Below, one piece after another: positions 33,805 to 42,606 of a stretch of 64,000 nucleotides of DNA (position 1 is its first letter; each line of letters begins with the position of its first letter). The translations under genes and the position numbers were made by a program. The notes beneath the pieces were generated by a model that saw only the letters and a list, made by a program, of their open reading frames with translations, was not told the origin of the DNA and searched no databases. The stretch comes from Actinomadura kijaniata NBRC 14229. Lineage in GTDB: Bacteria > Actinomycetota > Actinomycetes > Streptosporangiales > Streptosporangiaceae. The DNA lies in the NCBI RefSeq assembly GCF_001552175.1, contig NZ_BCQR01000025.1:25084-89083 (forward strand), given 5' to 3'.

Positions 33805-34238
33805 CCGTCCTCCTCAAGGGAGCGTGGCGATGGAATCGCCCCTAGGGACGATCTTTATCGAGTACCCCGCGGGTGACGGGTTGGAACACTTCCCACGGTG
33901 AACACGAACACCGGGCGCCAGTGCAGACCCTTGGACGACAGGAAGAACGCGCCTCCCTGAACGAAAACGACGCCGAAGCGCAACAAAGGCGGGCTTGAGT
34001 TTTGACAAAGACATGTTCTCTGCCCGCGTTTCAGCAGCTCATCACGTGTCTCTTGAACCAGCGACACCGGTGGCCGATTTCTGCCACGCCCGCCCCACGC
34101 GCCACATCCGGTCCTACATAAAAGCCGAAGTGGAACTGTCCGGAAAAGCCCCGACCCCCGTCACCGGAAAACGATCTTATATTGCCACATAGGGGCCACC
34201 GGCGACGCCGTTCGCGGAAAAGGATCACTCCGCCGCGG
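33805..34238. other. Long AT-richer intergenic region upstream of hppA
   Basis: About 430 bp without a convincing gene between hppA and the EF-hand oxygenase, which both read leftward. It is notably AT-richer than its surroundings from 33980 to 34210. A small hairpin (CGGTG/CACCG at 33896-33913) lies in the hppA leader. On the minus strand TATAAGAT near 34175 is a -10-like element. Short frames here lack GC third-position bias. The region probably holds the hppA promoter and the oxygenase 3' end. Confidence 0.6.
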
Positions 34239-35705
34239 TCAGCCGTGGGCGAGCAGCCCGTCGTAGGAGGTCGAGTTCCTGCGGCCCGCCATGAACGCCA
34301 CGAACTCCCGCACGAACGCGCTGCGCGAGTACCGGCCGCCGGTGTCCGGGTCGATCAGCTCGCGGGCGAACGCGGACCGGAACAGCGTGCGGTGCTCCTC
34401 GGCGCTGATCGTCCCGTTCCCGTCGGCGTCGGCGGCCTCGAACAGCGTCTCGGCGACCCTGATCAGCGCGGGCCCGGCCAGGGACCCGGCGGACGCGGCG
34501 TACTCCTGCCGTGTGACGCGCCCGTCGCCGTCGGCGTCCAGGACGGCCACCAGTTCGCGCCACCAGGCCGCGAACGCCTCGTACAGCCGTTCCTCGCCGT
34601 CCGCGTCCAGGTCGAGCCGGGTGGCGATCTCCCGTGCCATGGCGGCGAGGTCGGGCCATTCCAGGTACCCGTCGCCGGTCTGGTCCAGCACCTCGGTGAA
34701 GAAGCGGTCGGCCGGACGCTGCGCGGTCCCGTCCGCGCCGCCGTCGTCGGGGGCGGGCGTCAGCAGCCGGAACAGTGCCCCGGCGCGGCCCGCCCGGCGG
34801 CGCAGCGCCGCCAACGCGTCGGCGCCGGGCCCGGCGGCCTGGTCGGGGTCCAGCAGGCTCATGACCGTCCCGGTCCGCGTCCACGCCTCCGGCAGCAGCC
34901 GCGTCGCCACACCGGTGCCGACGTGGACGCCCCGCGTCAGCGTCTGGGCGCCCGGCAGGTCGCCCACGCCCATCTGCCGCCGGAACGCCTCGGGCAGCGA
35001 CGCCGCGACGACCGCCGCCGCCACCGGTCCGGCCACGGCCCGGCCGAGCGCCCACACGGCGGGTCGCCCGCGCAGCAGCGGCGGCGGGGGGATGTGCGCG
35101 AACAGCCGGCGCAGAATGATCCGCAGCGCCTCGGTGTTCTCCAGGCCCCGCTCCAGCACGTCGTCGTAGTAGGGCCAGAACTCGCGCACCGTGGGCGGCA
35201 GGTGGTCGGAGTAGCCGCCCTCCAGCAGCGCCAGGAACGCCCGGAACTCGGCGTACAGCCGTTCCATCGTGGGCCCGTCGAGGGACTCGCCGCTCAACCG
35301 GCACATCGTGACCGTCGACTCGAACAGCGTCGCCACCACCCAGGCGCGCGCCGCGGGGTCCAGCCCGCTGTAGGGGCGGCCCCGCTCGTCGGTGCCGGTG
35401 AGACGCCCGTGGAGGCGGTTGAGCCGGGCCACCTCCCGGTCGCGGACGGCGGGGTCGCCGCTGAGCACGCGTTGCGTACTGACCAGCGTGTTGCGCAGCC
35501 GCCGCCACGGGTGCGCCACGAACGTCGAGTTCTCCACCAGCGCGGCGCCGATCTGGGGGTGGGCGGCCTCCAGGGCCGTCGCCCGCACCACCGCCAGGCC
35601 CCAGCGGGCGTCGTCGCAGAAGCCGTACAGCAGCGAGTCCGGCCCGAGCAGGGTCGTGGGGTCGGGCGCGCCGGGGGCGGGCGTGGTCGGCGTGTCGTCG
35701 CTCAT
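34239..35705 (-). CDS. MpaB/latex-clearing-like oxygenase (DUF2236) fused to C-terminal EF-hands
   Basis: A 488-residue two-part protein. Residues about 15-160 match the DUF2236 / MpaB / rubber-oxygenase catalytic family: GPDSLLYGFCDDARW, RLNRLHGRLTGTDERGRPYSGLDPAARAWVVATLFES, with the His and Arg that bind haem or act in catalysis. Residues about 330-488 carry four EF-hand-like loops: TGDGYLEWPDL, DADGDGRVTRQEY, DADGNGTISAEEH, and a degenerate DPDTGGRYSRSAF. The ATG at 35705 overlaps the prenyltransferase stop (ATGA), so the two are translationally coupled. MpaB-type enzymes cleave isoprenoid chains; the EF-hands suggest calcium control. The exact pairing is an inference. Confidence 0.82.
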   Translation of the reverse strand: MSDDTPTTPAPGAPDPTTLLGPDSLLYGFCDDARWGLAVVRATALEAAHPQIGAALVENSTFVAHPWRRLRNTLVSTQRVLSGDPAVRDREVARLNRLHGRLTGTDERGRPYSGLDPAARAWVVATLFESTVTMCRLSGESLDGPTMERLYAEFRAFLALLEGGYSDHLPPTVREFWPYYDDVLERGLENTEALRIILRRLFAHIPPPPLLRGRPAVWALGRAVAGPVAAAVVAASLPEAFRRQMGVGDLPGAQTLTRGVHVGTGVATRLLPEAWTRTGTVMSLLDPDQAAGPGADALAALRRRAGRAGALFRLLTPAPDDGGADGTAQRPADRFFTEVLDQTGDGYLEWPDLAAMAREIATRLDLDADGEERLYEAFAAWWRELVAVLDADGDGRVTRQEYAASAGSLAGPALIRVAETLFEAADADGNGTISAEEHRTLFRSAFARELIDPDTGGRYSRSAFVREFVAFMAGRRNSTSYDGLLAHG

Positions 35706-36427
35706 CGCGTTCTCTCTTCCGTCGTGGCCGGTGCCGGGACCGCGCCGAACCGGCGCTCGCGCCGCCGGTAGGCGTCCAGGCATTCCCAGAAATGTCCGGC
35801 CCGGAAGTCGGGCCACAGCACCCTGGGGAACATCCATTCGGCGTACGCCACCTGCCAGAGCAGGAAGTTGGAGATCCGCTGCTCTCCGGAGGTGCGGATG
35901 ACGAGGTCCACGTCCGGCATGTCCGGGTGGGGCAGGTGGCGGGCGAAGCTCTCCTCGGTGACCTGTTCGGCGGGAACCCCGTCGCGGATGAGCGCCCGCG
36001 CGGCCGCCACGATGTCGCGGCGTCCCCCGTGGTCGAACGCGACCGTCAACGTCAGCCGCCGGTTGTCGCGGGTCAGTTCCATGAGGTCGGCGATGTCACG
36101 GGCGAGCGGCGGCGGGACCCTGGGGTCGGCGGCGCCCAGGAACCGGCACCGTACGCCCCGGGCGTGCAGCGTCAACGCGTGCTTGCGGACGGTCCGCCGC
36201 ACCAGCCGCATGAGGAAGTCCACCTCGGCCGTGGGGCGGCGCCAGTTCTCGGTGGAGAAGGCGTACAGGCTCAGCCACTCGACCCCGGCGGCGTGCGCGG
36301 CCTCGATGGTGTCGATCACCGCGGCCTCGGCCGCCGCGTGCCCCGCCGTCCGGGGCAGCGCCCGCCGCGCGGCCCAGCGGCCGTTCCCGTCCATCACGCA
36401 CGCCACATGGCGCGGTGGTCCCGCCAT
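35702..36427 (-). CDS. cis-prenyltransferase (isoprenyl transferase, UppS family)
   Basis: A 241-residue (Z)-prenyl synthase. The catalytic Asp is in MDGNGRWA (residues 12-19), followed by EWLSLYAFSTENW, FDHGGRRDI and RTSGEQRISNFLLWQ. UppS proteins condense isopentenyl diphosphate to make undecaprenyl carriers or shorter chains; many actinobacteria have two. Its stop overlaps the next gene's start, which encodes an isoprenoid-cleaving-type oxygenase, so this copy may make a substrate for that enzyme rather than the housekeeping carrier. ATG at 36427 with a GGAGG site. Confidence 0.94.
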   Translation of the reverse strand: MAGPPRHVACVMDGNGRWAARRALPRTAGHAAAEAAVIDTIEAAHAAGVEWLSLYAFSTENWRRPTAEVDFLMRLVRRTVRKHALTLHARGVRCRFLGAADPRVPPPLARDIADLMELTRDNRRLTLTVAFDHGGRRDIVAAARALIRDGVPAEQVTEESFARHLPHPDMPDVDLVIRTSGEQRISNFLLWQVAYAEWMFPRVLWPDFRAGHFWECLDAYRRRERRFGAVPAPATTEERTR

Positions 36428-36570
36428 CCACCGACCTCCTCACCCGCACCGCACGTCCACCGGGGGGACGACATGCGACGCCTTCGTCACTGTAAGCAAC
36501 GAAGCGTGTGGAGGGGGTGAACTTCGGAAATTCGCGGTCAGGCGGAGAGCTCGCCGTCCGGCTCGAACGT

Positions 36571-36607
36571 GACGAAGGCCCCGCACCGGGAGTGCGGGGC
36601 CTTCGTC
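36571..36607. terminator. Strong 16-bp stem-loop terminator
   Basis: GACGAAGGCCCCGCAC pairs perfectly with GTGCGGGGCCTTCGTC around a 5-base loop. It lies 16 bp past the anti-sigma factor stop on the minus strand, so it ends the bldG operon before the prenyltransferase gene. Confidence 0.85.
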
Positions 36608-36623
36608 GGCGTCTCGGGCGTCC

Positions 36624-37088
36624 TCAGGTGGTGGGAGCCGCCTCGACCGGCCAGCTCATGCGGATCTGGACGCCTTTGGGGGTGGTGGAAATGTCCACGT
36701 CGTCGGCCAGTCCCGCGATCACGGCCAGACCGAGGTCGGCCGCGCCGTCGCCCAACGCGAACTCCAGATCGTCCGGTCCTGTCACCTTGGGCAGGTCCGC
36801 GGGGGTCGTGGGCCTCCCGGTCCCGGAGGAGTCGTCGCCGGGAACCGAGTCGTTCACGATGACCTCGAACCGCCGTTCGGCGGCGGTCATCTCCATCCGC
36901 ACCGGCTCGTCCGGGCAGTGCAGACGGTGCGCCTCCACGGCCCGCGAACACGCCTCGCCGACCGCCAGCCGCACCTCGTCCAGCAGGTCCTCGTCGATGC
37001 CACTGCGCCGGGCAACGGCGGTGACGATCAGGCGGGCCGTGCGGACGTGGACGGGCAGCGCACTGAATGAGAGCTCAACGGTCGCCAT
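36624..37088 (-). CDS. Anti-sigma factor (RsbW-like ATPase), partner of BldG
   Basis: A 154-residue HATPase_c protein. It contains DLLDEVRLAVGEACSRAVEAH and a GAADLGLAVIAGLADDVD G-box. The N-box Asn that normally ligates Mg-ATP is absent (EACSRAV instead of an N at that place), so ATP use may be altered. It lies 15 bp downstream of the bldG stop and reads the same way; in Streptomyces the equivalent orf3 product is the anti-sigma factor that BldG can bind. Function is therefore inferred from position and fold. Confidence 0.87.
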   Translation of the reverse strand: MATVELSFSALPVHVRTARLIVTAVARRSGIDEDLLDEVRLAVGEACSRAVEAHRLHCPDEPVRMEMTAAERRFEVIVNDSVPGDDSSGTGRPTTPADLPKVTGPDDLEFALGDGAADLGLAVIAGLADDVDISTTPKGVQIRMSWPVEAAPTT

Positions 37089-37103
37089 CTCAGCGGTGGC
37101 CGC

Positions 37104-37457
37104 CTACTTGGCGCCCTTGCGCTTCTCCTCGGCATCGGCGATCGAGTCGTGGATGCCGAAGACCTTGGTCAGGCCCGTGATGCGGAAGATCTTCAGAATG
37201 CGCTCCTGGGTGCAGACCAGCTCCAGCGAGCCGTCGTGGGCGCGGACCCGCTTGAGCCCGCCGACCAGGACGCCCAGTCCCGTCGAGTCCAGGAACTCCA
37301 CCTTCTCCATGTCCACCAGCAGGTGGAACTTGCCCTTGTTGACCAGATCGATGAGCTTCTCGCGAAGCTTCGGCGCCGTGTAGACGTCGATCTCGCCTTC
37401 CACCGTGATGACGGTCAGGCCGTCGTCGGTGGTGTAGTCGTTCACCTTCAGGTCCAC
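37104..37457 (-). CDS. bldG: BldG-type STAS anti-anti-sigma factor
   Basis: A 117-residue STAS-domain protein, close in length to S. coelicolor BldG. It has [20 protein letters not shown] and the phosphorylatable Ser58 in [23 protein letters not shown], and ends [20 protein letters not shown]. The GTG at 37457 was chosen because GGAGG lies 4 nt upstream; the frame goes on to 37505 without domain content. BldG controls development and sigma-factor release in Streptomyces by binding anti-sigma factors when unphosphorylated. The anti-sigma gene follows directly, and a DUF1998 helicase is divergent upstream as in Streptomyces. Confidence 0.93.
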   Translation of the reverse strand: MDLKVNDYTTDDGLTVITVEGEIDVYTAPKLREKLIDLVNKGKFHLLVDMEKVEFLDSTGLGVLVGGLKRVRAHDGSLELVCTQERILKIFRITGLTKVFGIHDSIADAEEKRKGAK

Positions 37458-37707
37458 AGGTCCTCCAGCGCCGTACAGCACATCCGATTTCCGACGCCCG
37501 GACATCCGGGTCGGACGGCCGGGGCGACGGAACTCCGTCGAAATTCAACCACGCTCCGGCCGTGTGCAGGCAGGTTATCGCCCGACTGGGCGAAACTTCG
37601 CGCCATCCCGTCTGACCTGCTGATCTGCCGGTCGTGGCAGGGGGAACGGGACCACCGGCGCCGGGGCGTTCCCGTAGTTTTGCCCATGCTGGCAGACTGA
37701 AAACCTG

Positions 37708-40008
37708 ATGGGCGACCAAAGATCCTCTTCTCCCCTGGACCGGCTGCTGGCGGACCCCTCCCGCCGCGGCCGCATCACCCATGTGGAGAATGTTTCCGCA
37801 CGTCAAGGCCGTCATGTGGAGTGGCCGGAGTGGGCACCCGAGGTGCTGGTGCGACGGCTCACAGCCGCCGGGATCGAGGCGCCCTGGGAGCATCAGGTCA
37901 CAGCCGCCGAACACGCCCACGCGGGCCGGTCCGTGATCGTCGCCACCGGTACCGCGTCCGGGAAGTCCCTGGCCTACCTGCTGCCCGCCGTCGCCTCCCT
38001 CTACGCCGAGAACGAACGCGACGCGGGCACCGTGCTGTACCTGTCGCCCACCAAGGCCCTGGCCGCCGACCAGCTGCGCGCCCTGCGGCGCCTGCGGCTG
38101 ACGCGGGTCCGCGCCGCCGCCTACGACGGCGACACGCCCTACGACGAGCGCTCCTGGATCCGCCAGCACGCCAACTACGTGCTGACCAACCCCGACATGC
38201 TGCACCGCGCCATACTGCCCGCGCACGCCCGGTGGAGCGGCTTCCTGCGCCGCCTGCGCTACGTCGTGATCGACGAGGCGCACGGGTACCGGGGCGTGTT
38301 CGGCTCGCACGTGGCGCAGATCCTGCGGCGGCTGCGGCGGATCTGCGCCCGCTACCACGCCTCGCCCACGTTCGTGCTGGCGTCCGCGACGACCTCCGAA
38401 CCCGCCGCGGCCGCGTCCCGCCTCACCGGGCTGGACGTGGTGGCGGTGGACGACGACGCCTCGCCGCGCGGGCCCGCGACGTTCGCGCTGTGGGAGCCGC
38501 CGCTGACGGACCTGCGCGGGGAGCACGGCGCGCCGGTGCGCCGCACCGCGACGGCCGAGGCGTCCGACCTGCTCGCCGACCTCGTGGTGGAGGACGTGCA
38601 GACGCTCGCGTTCGTGCGCTCCCGCCGGGGGGCCGAGGCCGTCGCGCTCGGCGCCAAGCGCGCCCTCTCCGAAGCGGCCCCCCAACTGGTCGACCACGTG
38701 GCGGCCTACCGCGCGGGCTACCTGCCCGAGGAGCGCCGCGCGCTGGAGGCGTCCCTGCGCGACCGCGAGATCGTGGGCCTGGCCAGCACCAACGCGCTGG
38801 AACTGGGCGTGGACGTGTCCGGGCTGGACGCCGTGGTGATCTGCGGGTGGCCCGGCACCCGCGCCTCCCTGTGGCAGCAGGCCGGGCGCGCCGGGCGGTC
38901 GGGTCAGGAGGCGCTGGCGGTGCTGGTGGCGCGGGACGACCCGCTGGACACGTTCCTCGTCCACCACCCGGAGGCGATCTTCGGCACGCCCGTCGAGGCG
39001 ACGGTCCTGGACCCCGACAACCCCTACGTCCTCGAACCCCACCTGTGCGCGGCGGCGTCCGAGATCCCGCTGACCGAGGCCGACGCCGAGCTGTTCGGCC
39101 CCACGACGGCGGACCTGCTGCCCGACATGGTCCGCCGGGGCATGCTGCGCCGCCGCGCCGCCGGCTGGTACTGGACCCGCCGCGACCGCGCCTGCGACAT
39201 GGCCGACATCCGGGGCGCCGGCGGCGTCCCCGTGCAGGTGGTCGAACTGGGCACCGGCCGCCTGCTGGGCACGGTGGACGAGGCGTCGTCCCACTCGCAC
39301 GTCCACGAGGGCGCGGTCTACCTGCACCAGGGAGAGTCGTTCATCGTGCAGACCCTCGACCTGGACGACGCGGTCGCCCTGGTGGAGCCCGCCGACCCCG
39401 ACTACTCGACGACGGCCCGCGACGTCACCGACATCACCATCGTGGAACGGCTGCGTTCGACCAGGTGGGGCGAGGCGACCCTGAACTTCGGCACGGTCGA
39501 CGTCACCAACCAGGTCGTCGCCTACCAGATGCGCCGCCTCCAGACCGGCGAGATGCTCGGCGAGAAACCCCTCGACCTGCCGCCCCGCACGCTGCGCACG
39601 CGCGCGGTGTGGTGGACGCTGTCACCCGACCAGATCGAGGCGCTGGGCGACATGGACGTGGCGGGCGCGGCCCACGCCGCCGAACACGCCTCGATCGGCC
39701 TGCTGCCGCTGTTCGCGACCTGCGACCGCTGGGACATCGGCGGCGTGTCGACCGCCCTGCACCCCGACACGGGCCTGCTGACGGTGTTCGTCTACGACGG
39801 CCACGAGGGCGGGGCGGGCTTCTCCGAACGCGGCTACCGCGACGCGGCCGAGTGGCTGACGGCGACCCGCGACGCGATAGCGGCGTGCGAGTGCGAGTCG
39901 GGCTGCCCCTCGTGCATCCAGTCCCCCAAGTGCGGCAACGGCAACGACCCGCTGGACAAGCAAGGGGCCCTGCTGATGCTCGGCGAACTCCTCCAGGGCC
40001 GTCCCTGA
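37708..40008 (+). CDS. DEAD/DEAH helicase with C-terminal DUF1998 domain
   Basis: A 766-residue helicase of the Hrq1/YprA group. Walker A is ATGTASGKS, Walker B DEAH, then LASATT and QQAGRAGRSGQ. The C-terminal zinc-type motif CECESGCPSCIQSPKCGN is a four-cysteine cluster of DUF1998 proteins. Helicases of this group unwind DNA in a 3'-to-5' direction and act in repair. It is divergent from bldG, as in Streptomyces. ATG at 37708. A hairpin follows its stop before the convergent fibronectin-type gene. Confidence 0.94.
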   Translation: MGDQRSSSPLDRLLADPSRRGRITHVENVSARQGRHVEWPEWAPEVLVRRLTAAGIEAPWEHQVTAAEHAHAGRSVIVATGTASGKSLAYLLPAVASLYAENERDAGTVLYLSPTKALAADQLRALRRLRLTRVRAAAYDGDTPYDERSWIRQHANYVLTNPDMLHRAILPAHARWSGFLRRLRYVVIDEAHGYRGVFGSHVAQILRRLRRICARYHASPTFVLASATTSEPAAAASRLTGLDVVAVDDDASPRGPATFALWEPPLTDLRGEHGAPVRRTATAEASDLLADLVVEDVQTLAFVRSRRGAEAVALGAKRALSEAAPQLVDHVAAYRAGYLPEERRALEASLRDREIVGLASTNALELGVDVSGLDAVVICGWPGTRASLWQQAGRAGRSGQEALAVLVARDDPLDTFLVHHPEAIFGTPVEATVLDPDNPYVLEPHLCAAASEIPLTEADAELFGPTTADLLPDMVRRGMLRRRAAGWYWTRRDRACDMADIRGAGGVPVQVVELGTGRLLGTVDEASSHSHVHEGAVYLHQGESFIVQTLDLDDAVALVEPADPDYSTTARDVTDITIVERLRSTRWGEATLNFGTVDVTNQVVAYQMRRLQTGEMLGEKPLDLPPRTLRTRAVWWTLSPDQIEALGDMDVAGAAHAAEHASIGLLPLFATCDRWDIGGVSTALHPDTGLLTVFVYDGHEGGAGFSERGYRDAAEWLTATRDAIAACECESGCPSCIQSPKCGNGNDPLDKQGALLMLGELLQGRP

Positions 40009-40063
40009 CCGACACCACGCAGGTCCACGGGAGCGAACGGCGCGCTGACGCGGTGGCCGATGA

Positions 40064-40107
40064 CGGAAACGGCCGCCGGGCCCCTTCCGGAGCCGGCGGC
40101 CGTTCCG
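40064..40107. terminator. Stem-loop between convergent helicase and secreted protein genes
   Basis: AACGGCCGCCGG (40068-40079) pairs with CCGGCGGCCGTT (40093-40104), a 12-bp stem with a 13-base loop and one further pairing outside a mismatch. It can serve both the helicase and the minus-strand gene. Confidence 0.75.
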
Positions 40108-40120
40108 TACGGGTGCTCGC

Positions 40121-41488
40121 CTACTTGGCGCTCTTGCGGTGCTTCCTGGAGCGGTGGCCCCTGGCGGGCTGGGCGCCGTCCTTGCCCGCGATCCGCACCT
40201 CGACGCCGCTCTGGCGCTTGCCCAGCGTCGCCGGGCGCCGCCGGGCGGGCTTGGCGGGCTTGGCGGCCGGAGTCTTGGCCGCCGCCGACACGGTCTTGGT
40301 GTCGCCCGCCTTCACCGCGAGGACCGCGGTCCTGGTGGCGCCGGGGGCCTTGTCGTCCTTCACCGCGGCCTTGGTGGACCGGCCGGGCTTGGCGGAGGTC
40401 CCGACGGTCTTCGCCAGCGCCTCCGCACGGGCGATCTGCTCGCGCTGCCGGGCGACGCGCTTGCGGCCGACCCCGGCGCGGGCCATGCGCGCGGCCATGC
40501 CCTTGTCGCTGACCCCGGCCTGCGCGACCCGCAGCCGCCGCGTCCAGGTGCCCAGGTGGGCGGCGATGACCAGCAGGATCAGGGCGATGCCGATGCTCTT
40601 GCCCCACTGCAGGCTGTCGGTCGCCGCGGCGTTCGTGGCCTTCGGCGCGCTCGTCCCGAGGACCTGCGGGGCCGGGTAGGTGAAGCCGGGGGTGCTGCCC
40701 GGCGGCTGCACCGACGGCAGGGTGACCGGCGACTGGTTGTTGAACGGCGTGAGCGGCGTCTGGCTCGGCGGCGTGGTGCCGGGCGGCGTCGTCGGCACGT
40801 TGGAGGACGGCGGAGGAGTGCTGCCACCGTTGTCACCGTTGCTGAACGTCGCCCTGGCGATGCTCGCGCCCGAAGCGACCGAACCGCCCGTGCCGCTCGG
40901 CCGCTGGGCCCGCACGCTGATCGACGCCGTGCTCACGTTCCCGCTGGCCTTCAACGTGGCCGAGCAGCTCGTACCGGAGCAGAACCTGTCGACCCCGCCA
41001 CTGGCGGGGGTGACGCCGTTGCCGCTGACCGTGTAGCCGGTCAGGTCGTCCTCAAGGCCAAGGTTCCAGCGGACGGTGACGTTGCGCCCGGACACACTGG
41101 TGGACAACCCACTGGGACGCGCCGGAGGGATGCGCACGGTGAAGGTGCTGGTGGCGTAGGTGTCGTTGAAGATGGAGCCTCTGACCGTGACCTTGTAACG
41201 GCCGTTGCGGCGCACCGAGACGGTGCCCGACATGGACCCACGGCCGGTACGCGAGGTGAGATAGGTGTCACCCACGCCGGGGACATCCACCCAGAGCTTC
41301 GCGAACGGAGGCCAGGTGCCGATGTTGGCGCGAACGGTCGCCACGGAGCCGCTAGTGATCACAGCACCGTTCGCGGGAGAGGCGACACCCGTCCCCGCAG
41401 CCTGAGCCGGGGTCGCGGCGAGAACCGGGAAAGCCATCGCAAGGGGTGCGGCGAGAGCGACTGCACCGAACCTGCGAATCCTGGTCAC
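40121..41488 (-). CDS. Secreted, membrane-anchored fibronectin/Ig-type protein with basic cytoplasmic tail
   Basis: A 455-residue protein. Residues 1-28 are a signal peptide (VTRIRRFGAVALAAPLAMAF, then Ala-rich cleavage). Residues 30-130 look like Ig-like strands (YKVTVRGSIFNDTYATSTFTV) and about 135-225 an FN3-like domain (PARPSGLSTSVSGRNVTVRW). A Pro/Thr-rich linker precedes a single C-terminal helix (SLQWGKSIGIALILLVIAAHLG), then a Lys/Arg/Ala-rich tail of about 120 residues reminiscent of DNA- or wall-associated basic tails. Start GTG at 41488 after GAAGGGA. It is at the end of the tad region and may be a surface protein coupled to it, but function is unknown. Confidence 0.85.
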   Translation of the reverse strand: MTRIRRFGAVALAAPLAMAFPVLAATPAQAAGTGVASPANGAVITSGSVATVRANIGTWPPFAKLWVDVPGVGDTYLTSRTGRGSMSGTVSVRRNGRYKVTVRGSIFNDTYATSTFTVRIPPARPSGLSTSVSGRNVTVRWNLGLEDDLTGYTVSGNGVTPASGGVDRFCSGTSCSATLKASGNVSTASISVRAQRPSGTGGSVASGASIARATFSNGDNGGSTPPPSSNVPTTPPGTTPPSQTPLTPFNNQSPVTLPSVQPPGSTPGFTYPAPQVLGTSAPKATNAAATDSLQWGKSIGIALILLVIAAHLGTWTRRLRVAQAGVSDKGMAARMARAGVGRKRVARQREQIARAEALAKTVGTSAKPGRSTKAAVKDDKAPGATRTAVLAVKAGDTKTVSAAAKTPAAKPAKPARRRPATLGKRQSGVEVRIAGKDGAQPARGHRSRKHRKSAK

Positions 41489-41611
41489 GGCCTCAATCCC
41501 TTCATCGGATGATCTGCCGACAGCGTTCTGCTCACGCCCGGACACCGAGCCCTGCGGGGGTCTTCGGCCTTCGGGGGTGAGTGGCCGCTGTGTCGAGTGA
41601 TAACTACGGGC

Positions 41612-41625
41612 TTACGGAAGCGTAA
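41612..41625. promoter_or_regulatory. Inverted repeat upstream of the secreted protein gene
   Basis: TTACG-GAAG-CGTAA is a perfect 5-bp inverted repeat in the AT-richer promoter 124 bp upstream of the GTG at 41488. The flanking sequence (CTTACGGAAGCGTAACGTAC) repeats GTAA elements and may be an operator or a promoter core. Confidence 0.4.
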
Positions 41626-41747
41626 CGTACTACCCAGTAACGGAAGTCACAGGAAGGTGACAAAGCGACTCCATCGTCGCCAACACCCACCTCCGGGAAC
41701 CTATTGACACCGAGTGCAACGATCCACGGGGGCGTCAGGTTACGCCC

Positions 41748-42209
41748 CTACGGCCCGACAGGGCCAGCCCTGGCCCGGGAAACGATCCGGAGCCCACCGC
41801 CCCCGACCGGCACACGGACGCCGACGACCACCTCGACCTCGACGATCCCGCCCCGCACCGAACACGCCGCCAGGCGTCCACCGGAACCGTTCGCGATCCG
41901 TCCGGCCACCCGACAGGCGCTCCGCTCCCCCTCCCCGACACGCGCGGCCCCGGCCAACGCCGCAAGGTCGGCCGCGACCTCCCCACGCTGCCGAGCGATC
42001 CGCACACCACCTCCCACAACGACCGCAGCTCCGACGAGCCAGATGACAGCCATGAACGCGAGCACCCAGACCGCCCCGGCCCCCCGTTCCCGCGCGCCCT
42101 CACACCTCCGCAACCCACGCCCTTTCCAAGAACGCCAGACCGCGCCGCCTCTCTCCCCAGTCAGCCTCCCTCCCCTCCCTCCACCCCACGAACGGATAGC
42201 CCCGCCCAT
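41748..42209 (-). CDS. TadG/Rv3654c-like minor pilin
   Basis: A 153-residue protein with a typical TadE/TadG N-terminal segment: RERGAGAVWVLAFMAVIWLV followed by GAAVVVGGGVRIARQRGEVAADLAALAGA. The helix with Glu replaced by Val at the usual position and the following AADLAALAGA motif match Rv3654c-type pseudopilins. The long Gly/Arg-rich N-terminus suggests the real start may be internal (for example a TTG near 42120), so the coordinates of the start are uncertain. It is downstream of the TadE-like gene, separated by repeat B2. Confidence 0.8.
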   Translation of the reverse strand: MGGAIRSWGGGRGGRLTGERGGAVWRSWKGRGLRRCEGARERGAGAVWVLAFMAVIWLVGAAVVVGGGVRIARQRGEVAADLAALAGAARVGEGERSACRVAGRIANGSGGRLAACSVRGGIVEVEVVVGVRVPVGGGGLRIVSRARAGPVGP

Positions 42210-42243
42210 AAGCCCCTCGCCCCCTCCTCACTCACCGAGCTTC

Positions 42244-42319
42244 GAGACCGTGTTTCAAAAGCCCTGACCCACGGCGCTCGCCTGGGGCTCGCGCCTCACC
42301 AGCTCTCGGCGAGCACGAC
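42244..42319 (+). repeat. Dispersed repeat family B, copy B2
   Basis: About 76 bp matching B1 (31063-31137) on the other strand: ACGGCGCTCGCC, GGGGCTCGC, CTCACCAG and GAGC-CGAC blocks in the same order, with about 80% identity by eye. It lies between the TadG-like and TadE-like genes and may be read on either strand. Sequence past 42320 is not shared. Confidence 0.75.
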
Positions 42320-42606
42320 ACCGCTTCGCGATCTGACCCGCCGGCGTAGAAGCCACGGCACATGGACCAGCCAGGCCCATCGCTCCACCCGTTACCGCGT
42401 GGATTCCTCGCCGCCCAGCGCGCTCCTCTCCGCCCCAGGCTCCACGGCTCCACGGCTCCAAAGCCACCGACCAGAACTCGACAAAGTCCAGCCACGACGG
42501 CCACGGCTCACCGACATTCCGAACTCACCGCACTTCCCCCTCCACGGCTGTCAGGCCCGAGAGCCCCGCGTTCAACGGCCCCGCGCCCAGCGCGCTCCAA
42601 GCCCAC
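42320..42606. other. Non-coding spacer between TadE-like and TadG-like genes
   Basis: No frame here has coding bias or a domain. The 400-bp gap is unusual, since TadE and TadG pseudopilin genes usually overlap or are a few bases apart; the repeat B2 fills the left part of it. The rest is ordinary GC-rich sequence with no palindrome I could identify. Confidence 0.55.

Noticed and set aside
31126..33876. Open frame of over 900 codons on the plus strand opposite hppA
   Set aside because: It mirrors the pyrophosphatase gene and is rich in His, Arg and Gly with no domain. High GC leaves antisense frames open.
42232..42504. Small gene on the minus strand across repeat B2
   Set aside because: The frame covers the dispersed repeat and unconserved spacer, with no ribosome-binding site.
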